A stretch of DNA of 25,340 nucleotides from UBA1181 sp963626555 (GCA_963626555.1 CAVFXQ010000036.1:1-25340); one strand, 5' to 3'. Shown: positions 1 through 8,236, numbered from the stretch's first letter. A program made the numbers and translations. The notes: generated from the sequence alone by a model not told the origin.

Positions 1-20
1 CATTGAAAGAATGTGTTTGT

Positions 21-46
21 ATATCCCTATTTGTGGGGATATTTTT
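21..46 (+). terminator. Possible terminator of a gene left of the window
   Basis: ATATCCC at 21-27 can pair with GGGATAT at 36-42 across an 8-nt loop, and five T follow at 42-46. This fits a rho-independent terminator for a plus-strand gene ending left of the window. No coding sequence can be assigned in 1-120. One short plus-strand frame stays open from base 2 to 115 but has no recognisable content, so I do not call it. Confidence 0.35.
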
Positions 47-114
47 GAAAAAGTAAGATATTATTGCGTTAGCAGTAGAATTATAAAGGGGATAGGAAAT
101 CTTCTTATATATAG

Positions 115-152
115 GTAAAAAAGGAGGATAAGACTTAAGTCTTATCCTCCTT
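115..152 (-). terminator. Terminator of the type IX surface-protein operon
   Basis: Bases 121-136 and 137-152 form a perfect 16+16 palindrome (left arm AAGGAGGATAAGACTT). On the minus strand the hairpin is followed by a run of T, seen as the A-run at about 117-122. It starts 30 nt beyond the stop codon of the PorP/SprF gene, so it most likely ends that three-gene transcript. Because the palindrome is perfect it could also act weakly on plus-strand transcription, but the T-run is only on the minus side. Confidence 0.85.
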
Positions 153-181
153 AGCTCTATGATAATCAGGAAATAAAGCTT

Positions 182-1111
182 TTATTCAAAGAAGTCTCCA
201 TCCGCAGAGATAGTTGCTGTCTTCTTTCTTTGTATTGAGTAGGAAATCATAAATTCGTGCGAGGTTTTCGCCAAATCGTTGACATTTCCTAAACTTAAGT
301 CAAACATGTAACCTACACGGAATCGTTTGAACTCTGCTCCAACATTGATTGCCAATGGGTTAGAGGAGAAACCATCCGACATATCCGGATGCCAAGTTAA
401 TCCTGCCCATACGAAACGATTGTAGGCTGCAGAAACATTGACTTCCAAAATATTTGTTTTTTTGTGGTGTACATAGTTCAACATTGGTGCTAAATCCCAC
501 TGCTCTGTCAACGGAATCATATAGCGTGCGTAGACATAGATGTGCTGGCCTGGAGTGTAGGTACTTGTCTTGCCACTGATTAAGTGGGTTACTGACGCTC
601 CAACTAAGAGTCTGTCTTTGAGAGTGAACTCAGCACCGAAATCCATGTCGGGCTTCGCCTTTGTCCCATCTTCGTCATCAAGGGCATCCAACTCGGCTTG
701 GTTTTCAACGGTATATTTTCCTAAGTCCATCTGTGAGACCAACACTCCGAATCCAAGTCCTAACGATAACATCATATCATCGTTGAAACGAAGTCCATAC
801 GAATAGTCAACTTTGATATTGGTGAAACTACGAGCCGCTGCCAACTTATCGTAGGATGCAGTGAAGCCAAATCCTGAGTTGAGTTTGTCAACATAGGTGT
901 GTCCGTTCAATACGAAAGTCTTCGGAGAGTCGTCCAATCCTGCGTATTGGAAATGTCCTAACAAGAAGACATCTATATCCTCGACGTTACCGATACCGGC
1001 AGGGTTTTTATTTATACGAGAGTAAAACTGTTGCGTCAGCAACAACTCTTGTTGCGCGCTAACCATCCATGCTAATGAAAGGAAGCTAATCAATACTAAT
1101 AATTTTTTCAT
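182..1111 (-). CDS. PorP/SprF family type IX secretion outer-membrane protein
   Basis: The 309-residue product begins with a signal peptide (residues 1-19, cleavage near VSAQQE). The start of the mature part, with QQFYSRINKNPAGIG at about 28-42, matches the opening of the PorP/SprF family, where an N-P-A motif follows a Gln-rich strand. The rest alternates hydrophobic and polar residues as in an outer-membrane beta-barrel, with short G-x-G-F turns and a C-terminal strand ending in a charged tail. PorP and SprF proteins sit in the outer membrane and are tied to the type IX secretion system; SprF-type members are needed for surface delivery of one large type B cargo encoded beside them. Here the gene is last in a minus-strand operon, 17 nt after an OmpA-family gene and downstream of a 1038-residue type B cargo, which fits that cargo-specific role better than a core secretion role. 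The partner assignment is inferred from position. Confidence 0.9.
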   Translation of the reverse strand: MKKLLVLISFLSLAWMVSAQQELLLTQQFYSRINKNPAGIGNVEDIDVFLLGHFQYAGLDDSPKTFVLNGHTYVDKLNSGFGFTASYDKLAAARSFTNIKVDYSYGLRFNDDMMLSLGLGFGVLVSQMDLGKYTVENQAELDALDDEDGTKAKPDMDFGAEFTLKDRLLVGASVTHLISGKTSTYTPGQHIYVYARYMIPLTEQWDLAPMLNYVHHKKTNILEVNVSAAYNRFVWAGLTWHPDMSDGFSSNPLAINVGAEFKRFRVGYMFDLSLGNVNDLAKTSHEFMISYSIQRKKTATISADGDFFE

Positions 1112-1128
1112 CTTCAGTTCCTCCCTTT

Positions 1129-2424
1129 TTATTCTTCAATGATACTAATTTCTACACGACGGTTCTGCTCGTGCTCAGATTCTGTCTGTGCATCTTTGAT
1201 GATTGGTTGTGTTTCGCCCTTTCCAACTGCCACCAGAGAGTTAGGGTCAACACCTCGTTTGATTAACAAGTCGCGTACGAAATTGGCACGGCTCTTAGAG
1301 AGTTTCATGTTATAGTTGTCGTCTCCACGAGAGTCTGTATGACCGCTGATTTCGAACACAGCGCCTGGGTATTCTGCCATAGCGGAAATCAACTCGTTCA
1401 ACTGTACTTCGTACTCTGGTTTCATATCGTACTTGTTCAAGTCAAAGAAGAAGAACATCCAGTTGAATCCCTTAGGTTCGCTGAGTGCGCTCTGCACTGG
1501 CAATTCAACATCTGGCTGTGTCGACAAGGAAACGGCCGCGTAGATATCGTCTAATCCGTGTCCTCCAGCTCTGTTAGAGATAAAGAATGCTGAACCTTCC
1601 TGCTTTCCGAATACAACATTGTAGTCGTTGGCAGACGAGTTTATGGCATCTCCAAGAATCTTTGCTTCACCCCATGTAGTGTCTCTGACGCCTTTCTTTG
1701 CGTAGTAGATGTCTAATCCACCGAATCCTCCTGCACGGTCGGATGCGAAGTAGAGGAGTGTGTCTCCAATCACCAATGGATAGTCTTCTTTAGAGACTGT
1801 CATGTTGTTTTCGCTGAGCAATTGCGGACGAGTCCATATTCCGTCGCCTTCAGGTTCGATATACCAAAGATCGCGACCTCCGACGCCAGCCTTAAATTCT
1901 CCTGAGAAATAGATGCGCTTGCCGTCTTTGCCAAGCGAAGGATTGTAGAATCCTGTTGCTCCACGACCAGTTTGCACATATCGTGAAATCCATAGGGATG
2001 AGTTTTTGTAGGCCTGGCGTTGCATTGCCACACCACGAATCTGCATCATTTGGACTCCTCCCCATTTGTCGCCTTTCCAAGTGGCTTCAAAGAGGTCGTT
2101 GTCTGCTCCGTTTTTCTTAGAAAAGTAGAGTTTGTTTGATTTGGAATCAAATGCAAATGTTCCTTCAATGCCTAAGCCCATCAACTCCTGGCAAATCATG
2201 ATTGTGTCAATGCCTGCCTCCATGTTTGGTTTGAAGGTGTAGGCTGTATCGTTACGGAAGAAAGCGATGGTGCCATCTTTGTATGGGGACATTGGCAACT
2301 CGATCGCAGAGGTGTTGATCTCTGCAGATTCAAAGTAGGACGATTCCCCCGTCAGTCTACTCTCAACAGAGTAGCCGCTCGCCGCAAGTCCTACCAGCAT
2401 TGCCGATAATATTATCCTTTTCAT
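1129..2424 (-). CDS. OmpA-family peptidoglycan-binding protein with PD40-like repeats
   Basis: The 431-residue protein has a signal peptide (about 1-19), a central region with at least three PD40/WD40-like beta-propeller blades, and a C-terminal OmpA domain (about 320-431). The blades are visible as repeats of the form Y/FFSGEF..GVGGRDLWY, YFASDRAGGFGGLDIYY and FFISNRAGGHGLDDIY. The OmpA domain shows GHTDSRGDDNYN followed by LSKSRANFVRDLL, the usual peptidoglycan-contact and helix motifs, and ends NRRVEISI. This architecture occurs in PorE-like and gliding-associated Bacteroidetes proteins that link outer-membrane type IX components to the cell wall. It lies between the type B secreted protein (28 nt upstream) and the PorP/SprF gene (17 nt downstream), so the three probably share one mRNA and one surface assembly. 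It lacks the N-terminal TPR and the diaminopimelate-type lipoprotein Cys seen in some relatives, so I do not name it porE. Confidence 0.9.
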   Translation of the reverse strand: MKRIILSAMLVGLAASGYSVESRLTGESSYFESAEINTSAIELPMSPYKDGTIAFFRNDTAYTFKPNMEAGIDTIMICQELMGLGIEGTFAFDSKSNKLYFSKKNGADNDLFEATWKGDKWGGVQMMQIRGVAMQRQAYKNSSLWISRYVQTGRGATGFYNPSLGKDGKRIYFSGEFKAGVGGRDLWYIEPEGDGIWTRPQLLSENNMTVSKEDYPLVIGDTLLYFASDRAGGFGGLDIYYAKKGVRDTTWGEAKILGDAINSSANDYNVVFGKQEGSAFFISNRAGGHGLDDIYAAVSLSTQPDVELPVQSALSEPKGFNWMFFFFDLNKYDMKPEYEVQLNELISAMAEYPGAVFEISGHTDSRGDDNYNMKLSKSRANFVRDLLIKRGVDPNSLVAVGKGETQPIIKDAQTESEHEQNRRVEISIIEE

Positions 2425-2452
2425 ATCTTTATATGCTTAGATGTTTTACTTA

Positions 2453-5400
2453 TCATTTGGAATTGAATTTTCCTACTTCAAGATATCCTTTTTTCAACAG
2501 CTCTCCATTTAAGGTAACAATGAAGTAGTAGGTTCCTGGCTCGGCTGTTTCTCCGCGGTATGTACCGTCCCAGCCGTTTTCACCATCGTATATTGTTTGC
2601 TGATAGCGGTTGAAGACTTTAACATGAACGCCCGGAATGGTTGGTTCTTTTGTTTCTGAGTCAAGCAGGAAGTAGTTGTTGGCTTGGATTCCTAAAGGAT
2701 CGTCTGTTGGTGTGATCAAGTTAGGAATAACACCAAAGTCCATTTCAATGCAGACCTCTGAAGATTTGTCAACACAAACGTATTCCGAAGGGGCTTCTAT
2801 GTGGTAGCATATCGTACCGACATGTTCGCTTGGAACGAATTCATCCGTAAAAGGAGATGTTGTGTTGTTGTTGCGATATTCTTCTGGATCATTAAAGTTG
2901 TTTTTCCAGACGATGGTGTCGCCGACATAACCTCCATTGTCAACATTGAAAGTTACTGGGGAGAGGTATTTAACTTTCGTTTGAGTTTCATCGGCTAACG
3001 AGAGTGAAAGTTGGTTTCGAGGGACGACAGTGATGGTGTCGTAAACATCGTTCCAGTCTTTAGCTCCTTCTGCATTGGAAGTCTGACATAAACTATCGAC
3101 TGCACGCACATACAAGAGATATTTCCCAGGCTCGCTGAAAAGATTGTCGGCGGTTGAGTAGGTGTGTGATGTTGTGGTTGTCGAGTCAATTGGAGTTACT
3201 GCTCCATCTCCCAATTTCTTGTAATACCAGTAGTACATTGTCGGAGCGGCGAATCTGAAATTGTTTTCTACCGTAACGGTCAGCTCCTGCTCTGTTTTTT
3301 GACAGAACTCTCTGATAGCCAAACTCTCCTTCGCAATCTGCGAATCGAATTGCTTGCTGTGCGTTGCTTTGATGGAGTCGCTGATTGCATAGATGTTCGC
3401 ACAGTCTCTTGTTGGTAACGTGGTACCATTAACAATTGCATTTACGATGTTGTCCAGAATCGTTTGGTCTGGTGCGACCACTACGCGATAGTACGTTCCC
3501 CCCATCATTGTTTCTGAGATGCCGATAGACTGATCTTTTGAATTTGAAATATTGTATGTCATCCATTTCCCATTAGTTCCTGCGTTATTATAGAGGTATG
3601 CGAATTTAGGATCGCTGAAGTATTTTGAGAAATCTCCCTCTGGACTGGAGGCTGAAATGACAATCGTTCCACCTAAACAAGAGGGCTCCCTGTCTACTGC
3701 GACGGCAATGGTTGGGTAGCTCAATTTCACAGATATATCGTCAACTACGATATCGTTACCCCAATTTGCACCTCCAGGAGCATTGTTGTAGAGTCTTAAG
3801 ATATAGTGCTGAGACTTGGCAGTGAATCTAAATGACATATTTGCCCACTGCGACTCAAAGTCTGACCTATTCTTTACATCTCCGGAGGCGATCGTATAAA
3901 CTGTTGTTGTATCTCTTCCGTTGATTTCACATAACTCCCAACGCAGATTTACGGGTGTTGTGGCATTGTAGGAGGCATTGTTGATGTATGATGTGAACAA
4001 CATAGTGATACCTGCTGAACTCAACTGACAGTTAAAGTCGACTGGACGTTCGTAAATCAAAACTCCTTCCAATCCATCTTTGACATTTACGAAGAGCATA
4101 CCACCATTAGAGTTGCCAGTGTGATCCGATGCATTGTGGTAGTCTGTATTGTCTTTGTTGTTATCTCCATTTGTAGGATTGGTTGTGATGATGTAGTAGC
4201 CATCCTCCAAACGGTGTTTGTTCTTTAGCCAGTTGTAGTCTGCATTTGAACTGCTATAATTTTTGTATATATAGCTTTCTGTTGCATACTCATGTTGTTT
4301 AACGTAATTATGAAGGTCTGGAGCCCAGTTGTACTCAACTTTGTACGTGTTTCCAGCATCATCTGTCATTGAACCTGAGAATGTCTCTCCTTCACTTGTG
4401 ATGTAGGTCGACGCATTTGAGAATCGGCCGAAGTCCTCATTCCACATTGCTTGTAATTCTCCTTCCGAGAGGGTGTATGTTTTACGGATGACGATAACCT
4501 CCTCAGAATATGCGGTAGTAGCATTGCCTGAGTATTGAGATGTACCCGTTGCCTTCAGTCTGTATTCAGAACTGATTGTTGGGTGAAAGTCTTTCAACGT
4601 TTTTAATGTCGCATCAAATGTTACTCCTTCGACTTTCTGCCATATTGTGGACAATACGCCTGCTCCCTCCAATGGGCGGTACTGCAATTCGTAGGTGATA
4701 GCTCCATCAAATCCAGTTGGAACGGCTCTGAAGTTCACTTGCCCAGTGTTCTCTTCCACTTCAAACTCGCTACTTGTGAACGTCTTTGTGGTATTGTCTG
4801 CTGCACTTGCCGTCAATTTGACGGTTGGCATTTTATATCTCACCATAACGGCTTTTGATGTGTCCTTGTAAGTCGCTATGACAACTGGATCTCCATTGTC
4901 GTCTACGTCATCTAATATTGATGTCGCAATTACTCTATAGTAAGAGGTATCGGTGCCTTGGGTGTGGCTCGGTATTGTTTGCGTAGTATAACCCATTGGT
5001 GCCCAGTCAGTTCCATTGTCACTTGTTTCCCAAATGTATGTGGTTGAACTTAAGGTTGGGTTGGAACAGAATGACGCTATGAGTGCGAAATTTTGACCTG
5101 GTGTCGTCAATTCCTTTGCTCCTCCTAAATCGGCCTCCGCCATGGCAGACCTGTATTCAGGAACCTCACTGTATATCTTGTAAGGTTTTTCCGAAAGATC
5201 TACGACAAAAGAGGTTGACCAAACTTTTTGTCGATCTGGGTCAGACCCGTTCGTAAAGTCGATCTGGAGAGCTTCGTCTTTACCTTTTGAAAAGGTGAAC
5301 TTATTACTGTTATATGCCGTTATATCAATATCAGAGTGGGGAACGGTAGTCCCGTTTTCGGTTTGTATCTGAAATTGAGCAGGTGACCAATCGCTATAGC

Positions 5401-5569
5401 TTCCACTAATTTTCGCGTATTTCCCACAGGAGAACGTGCTGTCAATGATATAGGTAGCTGCATCTTCTCTGGGATACCATGCGTTAATTTTGATTTCGGC
5501 AAAAGTCGCCTGACAACAAATGACGGAGAGCAGCGTCGCCATCCATTTTGTTAGTTTTTTTAGTTTCAT
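2453..5569 (-). CDS. Large secreted surface protein with type B (gliding-type) C-terminal sorting domain
   Basis: This 1038-residue protein opens with a signal peptide (about 1-24, KKLTKWMATLLSVICCQATFA). Residues from about 150 to 370 look like tandem Ig/fibronectin-like sheets with recurring 'YRVIATS', 'YRLKATG' strands; a similar 'YRVVVAPD' strand occurs near 690. Around 500-620 a jelly-roll-like segment ends in GNDIVVDDISVKL, a pattern common in carbohydrate-binding or MAM-like folds. The last ~75 residues (VKVFNRYQQTIYDG, then NGWDGTYRGETAEPGTYYF and a final GYLEVGKF) match the gliding-motility-associated C-terminal domain that marks type B cargo of the type IX secretion system. The usual 'NVFTPNGDGxND' entry to this domain is replaced by a divergent 'LITPTDDPLG..NNYF'. 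It is first in a minus-strand operon with OmpA-like and PorP/SprF genes. It is likely an exported adhesin or surface layer component; its ligand is unknown. No gliding genes are seen nearby, so motility should not be assumed. Confidence 0.85.
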   Translation of the reverse strand: MKLKKLTKWMATLLSVICCQATFAEIKINAWYPREDAATYIIDSTFSCGKYAKISGSYSDWSPAQFQIQTENGTTVPHSDIDITAYNSNKFTFSKGKDEALQIDFTNGSDPDRQKVWSTSFVVDLSEKPYKIYSEVPEYRSAMAEADLGGAKELTTPGQNFALIASFCSNPTLSSTTYIWETSDNGTDWAPMGYTTQTIPSHTQGTDTSYYRVIATSILDDVDDNGDPVVIATYKDTSKAVMVRYKMPTVKLTASAADNTTKTFTSSEFEVEENTGQVNFRAVPTGFDGAITYELQYRPLEGAGVLSTIWQKVEGVTFDATLKTLKDFHPTISSEYRLKATGTSQYSGNATTAYSEEVIVIRKTYTLSEGELQAMWNEDFGRFSNASTYITSEGETFSGSMTDDAGNTYKVEYNWAPDLHNYVKQHEYATESYIYKNYSSSNADYNWLKNKHRLEDGYYIITTNPTNGDNNKDNTDYHNASDHTGNSNGGMLFVNVKDGLEGVLIYERPVDFNCQLSSAGITMLFTSYINNASYNATTPVNLRWELCEINGRDTTTVYTIASGDVKNRSDFESQWANMSFRFTAKSQHYILRLYNNAPGGANWGNDIVVDDISVKLSYPTIAVAVDREPSCLGGTIVISASSPEGDFSKYFSDPKFAYLYNNAGTNGKWMTYNISNSKDQSIGISETMMGGTYYRVVVAPDQTILDNIVNAIVNGTTLPTRDCANIYAISDSIKATHSKQFDSQIAKESLAIREFCQKTEQELTVTVENNFRFAAPTMYYWYYKKLGDGAVTPIDSTTTTSHTYSTADNLFSEPGKYLLYVRAVDSLCQTSNAEGAKDWNDVYDTITVVPRNQLSLSLADETQTKVKYLSPVTFNVDNGGYVGDTIVWKNNFNDPEEYRNNNTTSPFTDEFVPSEHVGTICYHIEAPSEYVCVDKSSEVCIEMDFGVIPNLITPTDDPLGIQANNYFLLDSETKEPTIPGVHVKVFNRYQQTIYDGENGWDGTYRGETAEPGTYYFIVTLNGELLKKGYLEVGKFNSK

Positions 5570-5662
5570 AGATCTATAATGTTTTTCGAATTCGGTAATA
5601 ATATGTATTTTTTTTGTCGTATTATTTTGCGCATTGATTTCATCAGAATGTGAAAATTACAC

Positions 5663-5779
5663 AACGCAAAATGTCAAATGCTAATTTAATAAAGAATTTT
5701 TAACATTCAAATATGTATTGTGTTAAATGTTCAAAATTTTTGACAAACGGTTTTTTTCAACGTCATTTGACTTTGCGTT
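5663..5779. repeat. Long inverted repeat between divergent operons
   Basis: The left arm at 5663-5680 reads AACGCAAAATGTCAAATG and the right arm at 5764-5779 reads CATTTGACTTTGCGTT. The reverse complement of the right arm matches all 16 of its bases in the left arm, with two extra bases (AT) in the left arm after AACGCAAA. The 83-nt interior is AT-rich and holds a weaker inverted pair (TTTTTAACATT near 5698-5708 with AATGTTCAAAA near 5725-5735). There is no flanking target-site duplication that I can see. It may be a pair of regulator sites, a folded 5' leader, or a relic of a tiny non-autonomous element. Confidence 0.6.
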
Positions 5780-5809
5780 TTTTATATGAGGTAGAGTGTT
5801 CTGAAAGAA

Positions 5810-5842
5810 TTGCCTACGAAAAAAATAATTTCGTTACTTTTG
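5810..5842 (+). promoter_or_regulatory. Promoter of the DUF6242 / PfkB pair
   Basis: TACTTTTG at 5835-5842 fits the Bacteroidetes -7 box TAnnTTTG exactly. A TTG at 5810-5812 lies 22 nt upstream, close to the usual 19-21 nt spacing of the -33 box. The gene's lipoprotein start is at 5898, giving a leader of about 50 nt. Confidence 0.6.
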
Positions 5843-5897
5843 TGTTTAGTTTGAAATTGTAAAAAGTAAATAAAGTTGTATGTTCGTGAATGTTCGT

Positions 5898-7184
5898 ATG
5901 GAATTTTTGAAATATGGGTTGATGGTTGTTTTGGCCGTCTTTTCTTTCTCTTGCAATAAGGACGATGATGATGTAAAATCAACAGATTATAATTTGGAGG
6001 ATCCTCGCATTCGTGCGGTTTCTTTCCTCGAGAATACGGATGTTGTCTTTGTGGTGAACGATGTCGAATGTATTATTTACAATTACGACTCGCTGGCGTA
6101 CGGAACGGATGTCTCTGCCGTGAAAACACAGTTTTATGGTTTTACCTCTACGCCTACCATTCAATACAAAAAGGAGGGCGACTCTGAGTGGACTTCCTTT
6201 ACAAATGGGAAAAGGTTGGATTTCACGTCTCCACTTAGGATCCTTGCTACTTCAGAGGACGGAGCGAACACAAAGGAATACCAATTTGACTTGAGAATAC
6301 ATAGTTTTGATGTTGCGGCTTTTACTTGGGAACAGTTCGGTCAGATTGAGATTTCTGATTCTGTAGTTTCTCAAAAGGCTCTGAAAATAGATGATAGTTA
6401 CTACTGGTTTTGCAGATTGTCCGATGGTTCTAATTTATCTTATTCTTCTACAGATGGAAAGAGTTGGAACAGGCAAATCATTTCTAATAATGAAATTTTG
6501 GAATGGACTTCTCTTTGTTTGTTGGATGCTATACTTTATGTGCAAGATGCTGAAGGAAATGTATATGTGTCAAGTGATTATAAAACATTTGAGAAGAAAG
6601 AGAATTTGACCCAGGTCTCATATTTGCTATTCAATTTGGACGAAACATTGTGGGCAATCAAGGGTGATTCGTTGGTGAAGATGACGGGTGATTCGTTTAC
6701 AGTGGTTTCTGCATTGCCAAGCGGTTTCTCTACAGAGAATATTCTTCCGTTCACGGCTTCATCAGGGTTTACACAGGTGGGGTATGTCTACGGAACGCAG
6801 AATGAAAGTGGTGTTGTTTGGTCTATTGACTACAAGGGAAATTTCAACCAGTTGGTAACGTCTAACTCTTCCATCCCATATTTGGTCGATCCTATGCTCT
6901 ACATCTATTCGACTACGTTGGGCATCGTCGGTGGAAAGTCGTTCGATGGCACGCATTCCAAGAAATGTTACGCCTCATACAATTCAGGTGTTTCATGGAG
7001 CAACGACTGGCATAAGGATTTGGGAGAGAACTTATTAGGAATAGAGAAATCGGGCGTTTTCGTAATTTCTGACGAGGGCGAAATTTTAATCATCGGAGGG
7101 AACAAAGAAGGAAAAGCCTCTCCAACAGTTTGGAGGGGAGTACTCAATAAGATAACTGAAGATGAGTTGAATTATAAGGATTAA
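5898..7184 (+). CDS. DUF6242-like lipoprotein
   Basis: I choose the ATG at 5898 rather than the in-frame ATG at 5880, because MEFLKYGLMVVLAVFSFSC then gives a standard lipoprotein signal peptide with Cys19 as the lipidated residue; the earlier start would only add six residues. The mature protein of about 410 residues starts with an acidic NKDDDD linker, typical of Bacteroidetes surface lipoproteins. It has an N-terminal sheet region (about 30-135, including 'PTIQYKKEGDSEWTSF') and then a series of repeated blades such as YSSTDGKSWNRQ, VYVSSDYKTFEK, and CYASYNSGVSWSND, which resemble sialidase/BNR-type Asp-box propeller blades. This matches what I recall of DUF6242 proteins, whose function is unknown. 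It is probably anchored in the outer membrane. The gene is followed after 41 nt by a PfkB-type kinase on the same strand; no functional link is evident. Confidence 0.75.
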   Translation: MEFLKYGLMVVLAVFSFSCNKDDDDVKSTDYNLEDPRIRAVSFLENTDVVFVVNDVECIIYNYDSLAYGTDVSAVKTQFYGFTSTPTIQYKKEGDSEWTSFTNGKRLDFTSPLRILATSEDGANTKEYQFDLRIHSFDVAAFTWEQFGQIEISDSVVSQKALKIDDSYYWFCRLSDGSNLSYSSTDGKSWNRQIISNNEILEWTSLCLLDAILYVQDAEGNVYVSSDYKTFEKKENLTQVSYLLFNLDETLWAIKGDSLVKMTGDSFTVVSALPSGFSTENILPFTASSGFTQVGYVYGTQNESGVVWSIDYKGNFNQLVTSNSSIPYLVDPMLYIYSTTLGIVGGKSFDGTHSKKCYASYNSGVSWSNDWHKDLGENLLGIEKSGVFVISDEGEILIIGGNKEGKASPTVWRGVLNKITEDELNYKD

Positions 7185-7225
7185 ATTCGATAAAATACAA
7201 TAAACAACAACGTAAATAACAGAAT

Positions 7226-8149
7226 ATGAGGAAGATAATTGGTATTGGAGAGACAGTATTTGATATACTTTTTAAGAATAACCAGCCTGTCAGTGCGAAG
7301 CCAGGAGGGTCTGTCTACAATGCCTTGATCTCTTTAGGAAGATTAAAACAGAATCCTATTTTTATCAGTGAGATAAGCAATGATAAGATAGGTGGTATTA
7401 TCAACGATTTTTTGGTCGAAAACAACGTGGAGACGAAATATATCTACTCGTTCGACCAAGGAAAGTCTCCTTTAGCATTGGCGTTCTTAGATGAGAATCA
7501 GAATGCGGATTATTTATTCTATAAAGACTATCCTAACGAACGATTGGACTATATTATGCCACAAATCGGTCATGACGACATTATCCTTGTGGGGTCTTAT
7601 TTCGCATTGAATCCTGTGTTAAGGGAGAAAATAACAGAGTTGTTGGATTTTGCGAGAGACATGAAAGCGATTATCTACTACGATGTGAATTTCAGAAATA
7701 CACATAAGAATGAAATACGCTTTCTAATGCCGAATATGTTGGAGAATTTCGAGTATGCCGATATTGTAAAAGGTTCTGATGAGGATTTTGTCAATATTTA
7801 CGGAGAAAACGATCCCTCACAAATTTATAAAGATCATATCAGTTTCTATTGTAAGAATTTCATCTACACGATGGGAAGTGAGGGAGCGAAAGTGTTTAAC
7901 GGAGAGGCTGTGCAGGATTTTGCCGCCAAGGTAGTAACACCTGTCAGCACAGTAGGTGCTGGGGATAACTTCAACGCGGGGATCGTCTATGGTCTCATCA
8001 AAGAGAACATTCTTTTAGACGATTTGAAGAAACCTTTGCCGATGGAGCGTTGGACGAGGGTGGTCAACTATGCCATAGAATTCTCCTCATTTGCTTGCAC
8101 GACGTTAGACAATTACATCACCCCAGAGTTTGCGGCAAAATTCATATAA
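7226..8149 (+). CDS. PfkB-family carbohydrate kinase (fructokinase/ribokinase type)
   Basis: The 307-residue protein has the ribokinase fold from end to end. It begins IIGIGETVFDILF, has the glycine-rich substrate loop AKPGGSVYNALISLGRL at about 24-40, the strand YYDVNFR at 151-157, and the second PfkB signature around VSTVGAGDNFNAG (240-252), in which GAGD (244-247) forms the anion hole and Asp247 is the expected catalytic base. Enzymes of this family phosphorylate a sugar hydroxyl from ATP in the cytoplasm. Fructose is the likeliest substrate for Bacteroidetes members of this length, but sequence alone does not fix it. It probably shares an mRNA with the DUF6242 gene and ends at a hairpin shared with the converging ribosomal operon. 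Confidence 0.88.
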   Translation: MRKIIGIGETVFDILFKNNQPVSAKPGGSVYNALISLGRLKQNPIFISEISNDKIGGIINDFLVENNVETKYIYSFDQGKSPLALAFLDENQNADYLFYKDYPNERLDYIMPQIGHDDIILVGSYFALNPVLREKITELLDFARDMKAIIYYDVNFRNTHKNEIRFLMPNMLENFEYADIVKGSDEDFVNIYGENDPSQIYKDHISFYCKNFIYTMGSEGAKVFNGEAVQDFAAKVVTPVSTVGAGDNFNAGIVYGLIKENILLDDLKKPLPMERWTRVVNYAIEFSSFACTTLDNYITPEFAAKFI

Positions 8150-8181
8150 TTTTGGGTCGTTCGGTGTATTGAGAAAATGGT

Positions 8182-8220
8182 AAAAAAAGAGGGAGTCCTT
8201 AGGACTCCCTCATATTATTT
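8182..8220. terminator. Terminator between converging pfkB-type gene and ribosomal operon
   Basis: GAGGGAGTCCT at 8189-8199 is exactly complementary to AGGACTCCCTC at 8201-8211, so a 9-bp stem with a 5-nt loop forms. On the minus strand it is followed by a run of seven T (the A-run 8182-8188), a strong terminator for the DUF4295 end. On the plus strand the tail (ATATTATTT) is weaker but can serve the sugar kinase gene. Confidence 0.85.
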
Positions 8221-8236
8221 CGTGATGTTTAAAAAG

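Larger units (their letters stand above)
5570..5879. other. AT-rich divergent intergenic region with a long inverted repeat
   Basis: This ~310-nt gap separates the minus-strand surface-protein operon from the plus-strand DUF6242 gene. It holds the plus-strand promoter at 5810-5842 and a long imperfect dyad (5663-5680 with 5764-5779). I found no perfect TAnnTTTG box for the minus-strand operon, so its promoter is either relaxed or of another type. No open frame of convincing quality is present. Confidence 0.6.

Noticed and set aside
2..115. Short plus-strand frame at the left edge
   Set aside because: It runs through a likely terminator hairpin and shows no family features; it could be the tail of an upstream gene, but nothing supports that.
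121..152. Perfect 32-nt palindrome considered as an attachment site or transposon end
   Set aside because: Its place just past a stop codon and the T-run on one side explain it fully as a terminator.
570..806. Plus-strand open frame opposite the PorP/SprF gene
   Set aside because: It is antisense to a well-supported gene, has no recognisable domain, and looks like a shadow of the real codon pattern.
5880..5897. ATG at 5880 as the start of the DUF6242 lipoprotein
   Set aside because: The ATG at 5898 gives a canonical lipoprotein signal peptide; the six extra residues add nothing recognisable.
8182..8220. Hairpin considered as a regulatory RNA element
   Set aside because: It lies between two converging gene ends and has a T-run; a shared terminator is sufficient.
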